Of a stretch of DNA of 64,000 bases, positions 59,064 through 64,000 are shown piece by piece. A program made the position numbers and the translations under genes. The stretch spans positions 4,030,001 through 4,094,000 of the forward strand of contig JAHWDD010000006.1 of the NCBI GenBank assembly GCA_023897205.1, written 5' to 3'. This DNA comes from Exophiala sp. HKRS030 (Eukaryota > Ascomycota > Eurotiomycetes > Chaetothyriales > Herpotrichiellaceae). Position 1 is the first letter of the stretch. Each line of letters opens with the position of its first letter. The notes below the pieces were generated by a model. That model searched no databases. It had not been told where the DNA came from and was given only the letters and a program-made list of their open reading frames with translations.

Positions 59064-60386
59064 ATGACTACGTCAAGCTCAAGTACAACCACAGTCCCAG
59101 GGCGACGAGGCTGGGGACCTCGGAATTCGGAGATCTTGGGACCCGATGTCCTGAAGTTGCCTCCAACGTTAGACGACATGGACGAAGAAGAACGTAAAGG
59201 CTGGAAGACACTTGATGAGATTCTAAACGACCTGGCTCCTTCGGCATGGAATAATGGTGGACTTCTTTCGGGCTTGCGGTGGCAGCGGCCGCTGGATACA
59301 CGTCTCCCACCACCATCTCCTCAGGACCACTCCGTCTACCTGGTCACGGTCCCTCGTGGATCGACGAGATACAGATTTATACATTGGTCGCTATACTCCC
59401 AGGGACATTTCTATCACCTGACAGCGCGTGGGTCTAATGCTGTACACTACATGGATGCGAAATCGGGCAAAACATCGTCCAGCGAGCTGAACAGTCGGGT
59501 TCCTGTTGCCCTTAAGGTGCAAAATGTTTTATATCCAGATCGTCCCGACTATCACCCCCAGACACCAGACACCTCCAAAACAGCGCTGCAAGCTTACCAT
59601 ATCGGTTTCACCCGTTTCAACTCCGACCAAATACGACAGCTTGCTGCCTCTGTCATCGGAGAGCTGGAAAGCTACAACGTCTTCGGTGACAATTGTCAGC
59701 TCTTTGCAGTAACGATGGCGGCTCGAACAGTCATGGTTCAAAGGAATGGTTCGGTGTTTGTGGGCCATATGCATCAAATGGGAGCATGGGACTCGGCCGG
59801 AGGACCTGGAAGGGAGCATCATTATTCCAGCGCGACAGGTTATGTGCTGAGAGATCCGATAGAAGACTACACAAAACAGGTGAGCGGAATCGGAACATGG
59901 AAAATGAGCTGGCGAGGCCTTCGTCTCAATAGAAAAGCCGAGGCTATTGCAATACTTTATCGCAAGGGTGAACGCGCCATCGGTGCATTTGACCCATCTG
60001 GACAGAGAGAAGGATTTCATTACAGCTTTCACCGTGGCCATCAATACGACTCGACCGGGCCGAAAGCAAGTGAGATGTGGGAAGATCTCCGAAACAGGAG
60101 GTGGCGAGATGCTCTTTGTGGTAGGTTGGAGTGGCGTAAGGCCGAGTATATTCGCCAGGAGATTAAAGCAAGAAATGGCCATAAGATGACGAGATGGTTA
60201 CTCCCCTTCCATCGGTGGACTCTTAGTATCACCGAGGAACAACGTCGAGCGTGGGCAACTGAAGCCTCCAGAACGGCGGAAGTCGTGGAAAGCGCGGAAA
60301 CTGCCGAAGGAGATAGAAATGCAGAAGGAGAAGTAGAAGCAGCAGCAGCAGCAGCAGCAGAAGTTGCCACTCAAGTAGAAAGATGA
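59064..60386 (+). CDS. Unknown protein with LRAT/PPPDE-like papain-fold signature
   Basis: Single exon of 440 residues. The central part has RYRFIHWSLYSQGHFYHLTA followed 100 residues later by YNVFGDNCQLFAVTMAA. A His in an HWxL strand and a Cys in an NCQxF helix are the layout of circularly permuted papain-like enzymes (LRAT, PPPDE, NlpC/P60-type). The family and activity are inference. The C-terminal 60 residues are Glu/Ala/Arg-rich and end in a run of six Ala encoded by CAG-phase repeats. No signal peptide or TM. No conserved partner gene is visible beside it. Confidence 0.6.
   Translation: MTTSSSSTTTVPGRRGWGPRNSEILGPDVLKLPPTLDDMDEEERKGWKTLDEILNDLAPSAWNNGGLLSGLRWQRPLDTRLPPPSPQDHSVYLVTVPRGSTRYRFIHWSLYSQGHFYHLTARGSNAVHYMDAKSGKTSSSELNSRVPVALKVQNVLYPDRPDYHPQTPDTSKTALQAYHIGFTRFNSDQIRQLAASVIGELESYNVFGDNCQLFAVTMAARTVMVQRNGSVFVGHMHQMGAWDSAGGPGREHHYSSATGYVLRDPIEDYTKQVSGIGTWKMSWRGLRLNRKAEAIAILYRKGERAIGAFDPSGQREGFHYSFHRGHQYDSTGPKASEMWEDLRNRRWRDALCGRLEWRKAEYIRQEIKARNGHKMTRWLLPFHRWTLSITEEQRRAWATEASRTAEVVESAETAEGDRNAEGEVEAAAAAAAEVATQVER
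60336..60360 (+). repeat. Short AGC trinucleotide run in coding sequence
   Basis: About seven to eight AGC/GCA units encode the Ala run near the C-terminus of the papain-fold candidate. Confidence 0.85.
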
Positions 60387-61965
60387 GATGGAACCGATGT
60401 TGCGCTGAAAGTCGACACAGCAAGAGTAGGACCGACCAACGAAGTAGAAGATGTCCAAGGGGCAGGAACGGTGAAAGTCCCAGCTGAAGCACAGCTATAG
60501 CTTCAAGACTTTGCCGACATGTTCAAACACTCACAGCATCTTACAGAAAGGGCAAGATTTAGGTCCCATAGATTCGTGGATATCCCCAATATACTTTTCG
60601 GATTTTTCTCATATTACTCTATTGGCGATCTCGTCGTAAGCTCTTGTCTACTTCGCCTGTTGTCAATTTCCCGTCTGGTCTGTCTGGGCTGGTTTAATGA
60701 TTGCCAAATCAGATCATGTCGGTTCCTGTCACTATGATGAATTATTGCAACGCTTCTGGGGGTCTGGGATCTCCGAAGGGACGGCTCTGTAAGAGAAGAA
60801 AAGTATGTAAGTTGATCGAGCAGAAAGAGGTGTGAAATCCCTCTGGCCCCTCAAAGCATTCGCATGTAACAGCAGCAATCGATTCCCATCGACAAGGGAA
60901 TTTGAGTTTGCCGTTGATGGTAGGGACTGGTGGCTTCAAATGAAATCAAATCGTGGCATGAGAGGCATGTCATATATGTATGCCCAGAAGACTCGTAGGA
61001 TCGGGCCGCACGTTATGAAACAACCGCGGGTCGTTCTCTCGTACACTAGGAAAAGGTAAACCGGGCTGTTGAAGTCACACAAGCAAATCGGTCCCAAAGC
61101 TGCCCGCTGTCTTCGTGTGCACACAACGTTGCGATCTATGCAGGCCGGAGCCTTGGCTGATACAAGTCGCTGGCAAGGGTTTCTAAGCGACAATTGGCGG
61201 GCTCGATCAAATCTGAAACTCGAATCTGAAAAGGGACTTGAGGATTGTTAAGATTCGGGATACGAACTCCACATTCGACACTATGCTTCGATCCCTTGGC
61301 CCGCCTAATCTTAACATTTCGACATAATGAGTGCACACCCTATGCATAACCTACCCTGCCTAGCGAGGGCTTCAATCGACCTATTCCATAGTCAGCAAGT
61401 TGGTAGCCGAGACCATCATTCTTGAATTGGCAGTGGGTTCGAGTTATAATCTCACTTCGAATTTACTTCCTCTTCTGGCAGTGGTACGACTTACTGGGGA
61501 GAGCACTGCTGAGACGAGGGTGGATGTTACTCGCGTGGCTGTTGCGGGGGTTCGGTTGTCCCTTGATTTACACATTTGCACCTCTTCGATATCTATTCTG
61601 GACATTGGGCTTACCAACTCCTGAGGCGGGGGAATTGGCTTGAGGTTACATGGAATGCTTCTGCATCTTTCAAAGGGGTTGGAAGTATACAAAATGTAGG
61701 TTGAACCCTCTTTCCGAAGGTGGCTCTGGTCTCTTTCAACAACAGGTACCTTTCTGTGCTTTGCTTTCTTCATCTTGGTGCTCTACGAGCCCAGTCCCTT
61801 CGTTCATCTTGTTCAAGTGCGCCGTGCGCACGTTCGTTCTTTAATCAGTCATTCCTTTCGAGTCGTTGGACGACTTGTAGCACGTCAAGGCTTGTCAATC
61901 GTTTACTTCCTACATCACAGTCTTCAAAGAATCTACAGCCAAAATATCGCACCTTGTCCTATACA
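60387..61965. other. 1.6 kb spacer upstream of the LPMO gene
   Basis: No gene recognised; several ORFs of 60-110 codons on both strands lack motifs. The last few hundred bases are the LPMO promoter, with a CT-rich leader. Confidence 0.4.
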
Positions 61966-63392
61966 ATGGCAATGTCATATCTCCTTCCAGCCCTGGCCAT
62001 GGTTGGCATGGCACAAGCACACATCGCTGCCTTTGCCAAAGGCATGTACTGCGAGAACGGCACAGATCCTGCCCACCCGAATTTCAACAGCAATGCACCG
62101 GTCAACCCTTTGTTTAACTTGACTCTGGAAGAACTCTGGTTCCAACGTGATCGTGGCTGTGATAAGGTCCCTCCACCACCGGGAGTCTTCCTCGATATCC
62201 CTGCTGGTGGTTCCTTCACCGTGGATCTGGCCAACAACCAGGCTTTCTCTCGATTGTCCTATGGCGGTTCGCTTACCTCGGATTGGCCTGATGGCGATGA
62301 TCATCCCGAAGACTTCAACGGAGGTGGTGTTGGAGAAGGTTGCATTCAAGAGGCGGGCTACATGCATGTCCAGGATCAGCAACATGCTCAGGGATCAGCT
62401 TTTGCCATCTCCTATGAAAGTGAGATCAACGATGTCAACTTGGAAAACTTGGTTGTGTTCACCGTCCTTGAACAGTAAGTCCTTCGAATCAGGTGAAGGC
62501 GATTTCAACTGACGCGCAATTATTTAGCACTCCATGGAAACGTATCGCAACCTACCAAGTCCCGAAAGCCCTTCCTGCTTGTCCTGAAGGAGGCTGTACC
62601 TGTGCTTGGCTCTGGGTTCCTCGTGGCTGTGGTCAACCAAACATTTACATGCAAGGGTTCAAATGTAAAGTCAGCGGCGCCACCAGTACCACCCCTCTGG
62701 CCAAAGCCAAGGCACCAACACAATGTGAAAGTGACTCTTCAAAATGTGTCCAAGGTGCCAAACAGATGATCGTTTGGAATCAATTGACAGGAAACAATGT
62801 ATTCCCGGGAGAAGGCCAGACACCAGCATATAACTTGCGAAACGGATTCAAGCCAGGAGCTCAGGATGACATTTTTGCTCCTGCATCGTCTGTTCCTGCT
62901 CCAGCTTCTTCTTCTTCTTCATCACCAGCTACAGTTCCCACCTCAACTACAGCAGTGATCAGCATCACAGCAACTGTACCCGTGGTGACCAGAGTGCAGT
63001 CCTTGACAACTACAACCGCTACCACTACCACAGCCGTCGCAATTACAACCGCTACCACTACCACAGCCGTCGCAATTACAAGCACCACCATCTCCACATC
63101 CACATCCACATCCACAACAACGGGAGGCGATTTCACCATACTTCCCATTTCAGATGGGAGTAGCAGCTCTTCCACAACAAGCAGCAGCGTCGAAAGCGTG
63201 ATTTCCACCTCACTCGTACCAGTGCCGACGACCTTCTCGACGACCAGCAAACCCGAATCAACAACTGGAGCTGCCGTACCCGCACCAGTCACTGTCACTG
63301 TCACCGTGACTGCTCCTGCTGTTCCGACATATTCAGGGAAACATTCTAAGCACTTCAAGGAATGCTGGGTGTCGTACGATGAAGAAGAGTAG
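61966..63392 (+). CDS. Secreted AA14-like lytic polysaccharide monooxygenase with Ser/Thr-rich tail
   Basis: Exons 61966-62474 and 62528-63392, 457 residues. The signal peptide [18 protein letters not shown] ends directly before His, the N-terminal copper-ligand position of LPMOs. The domain has [48 protein letters not shown] and [20 protein letters not shown]. This resembles AA14 and related ascomycete LPMO-like proteins. Residues about 300-440 are Ser/Thr/Ala/Val-rich, with an exact 11-residue duplication. The tail ends acidic (VSYDEEE), without a GPI-type hydrophobic end. Oxidative attack on plant polysaccharide is inferred from the family. Confidence 0.8.
63015..63080 (+). repeat. Exact 33-bp tandem duplication in the LPMO tail
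   Basis: 63015-63047 and 63048-63080 are identical; each encodes [11 protein letters not shown]. Identity at the DNA level suggests a recent slippage or unequal exchange event. Confidence 0.9.
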
Positions 63393-64000
63393 AGTTGACG
63401 GTGGGAATGGGTTCAGGTGGCCATGCTTGGCCTGAAAGATGATTCCGTATAGTTTCATGCAAGCATACATGTCTTCTCCATTGGCCCAGATGCCAGCTGC
63501 GGCAGTATTGGGCGATTTTTAAGCAATCAAGGAGCACTTTGCCCTTTGGACTGCTTGCTCGTAGTGTAGGGGATCATGATAGAGGTCAGAAGCATAATCT
63601 CTCAATCTACCTTTCACTTGCAACAAAACGTTCGCCGACCGTGTCATCCCACAATCTTAATCCCTTCTTTGCGAATTTCAGAAGACTGAGGCAGAACCTA
63701 CACAACATCGATGGCGCAATACCATGACCACGAGAGCGATCAAAGACACATCCGGAGATTGCAGCCTCACGTGCGTGTAACCCACGAGGTGCGAACTCTA
63801 CAATTGCAACATGCTCTTGGCATGATCTTTGGCTTGCTTTGCTTTGCTTTACTTTGCTTTCCCAAGTAGGAAACCACATTGTTATATAATCTCGAAGTTC
63901 GTGGTTGCGTTAGTCATCAGCAATGTGAGCCTCGCTTATCTCTCGCGAAGGGCATCTGGCTTCGGGCTTTTGGGCTGGCAAGAGATTTTTGGGAGCATGT
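63393..64000. other. Terminal 0.6 kb, no gene recognised
   Basis: Contains a short CTTTG-type pyrimidine repeat near 63831-63860. No coding signal. Confidence 0.45.

Noticed and set aside
60198..60492. Leu- and Cys-rich minus ORFs
   Set aside because: Shadows of the GCA/AGC run and Glu-rich coding sequence.
62861..63358. 165-codon minus ORF, Val/Thr/Glu-rich
   Set aside because: Reverse-frame shadow of the LPMO Ser/Thr repeat tail.
1..64000. tRNA or rRNA genes
   Set aside because: I looked for B-box-like GGTTCGA motifs with matching arms and found none convincing; a covariance-model scan would be decisive.

Overview
The window is nuclear DNA from a filamentous ascomycete (Pezizomycotina). 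The signs are short GT-AG introns of about 50-90 nt with fungal branch sites (CTAAC, CTGAC), HET-domain and NLR-type genes, a fungal rhodopsin-like membrane protein, an HDEL-tailed BiP, a GH17 glucosidase, a secreted LPMO-like enzyme, and RIP-type C-to-T changes in a repeat. The class cannot be fixed from this sequence. Exon junctions were worked out by hand from frame, splice signals and family fit, so single junctions may be off by a base.

Layout. 1-13 kb is an accessory block: the 3' part of a HET protein, a pyruvate-decarboxylase-type enzyme, an acidic protein, a rhodopsin-like 7TM protein, a PaxM-like FAD monooxygenase and a complete HET protein. 14-19 kb holds less recognisable proteins, including a Ser/Thr-rich single-pass membrane protein. 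20.5-27.8 kb is a housekeeping block: Rab GTPase Ypt1, an M1 aminopeptidase with a probable mitochondrial leader, and TFIIH subunit Ssl1. 28-39 kb is gene-poor. It holds a TAGG microsatellite, an NB-ARC/TPR NLR with a 7-nt microexon, a CmcJ/AsaB-like oxygenase, and a 125-bp inverted repeat next to a 100-N gap. 39-50 kb carries a PII-like protein, BiP, a 2OG-Fe(II) oxygenase, a GH17 enzyme, an omega-like GST and actin-capping protein alpha. 50-64 kb carries a Nif1-like protein head-to-head with Hbs1, a HIT protein head-to-head with a two-TM protein, a candidate papain-fold protein, and an AA14-like LPMO with a Ser/Thr-rich tail.

The most consistent signal not explained by annotation is a series of reading-frame breaks, each repaired by adding one base to a short homopolymer, mostly G/C runs. 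They hit accessory genes (HET, PDC, FAD monooxygenase, NLR) and also core genes (capping protein alpha twice, Nif1-like, a conserved membrane protein). Because core genes are hit, assembly base-call error is the leading explanation. I did not find a convincing new multi-gene system. The best biological leads are the NLR and HET genes as allorecognition/immunity candidates, the RIP-marked inverted repeat, the microexon, a UPRE-like site upstream of BiP, and the papain-fold candidate.
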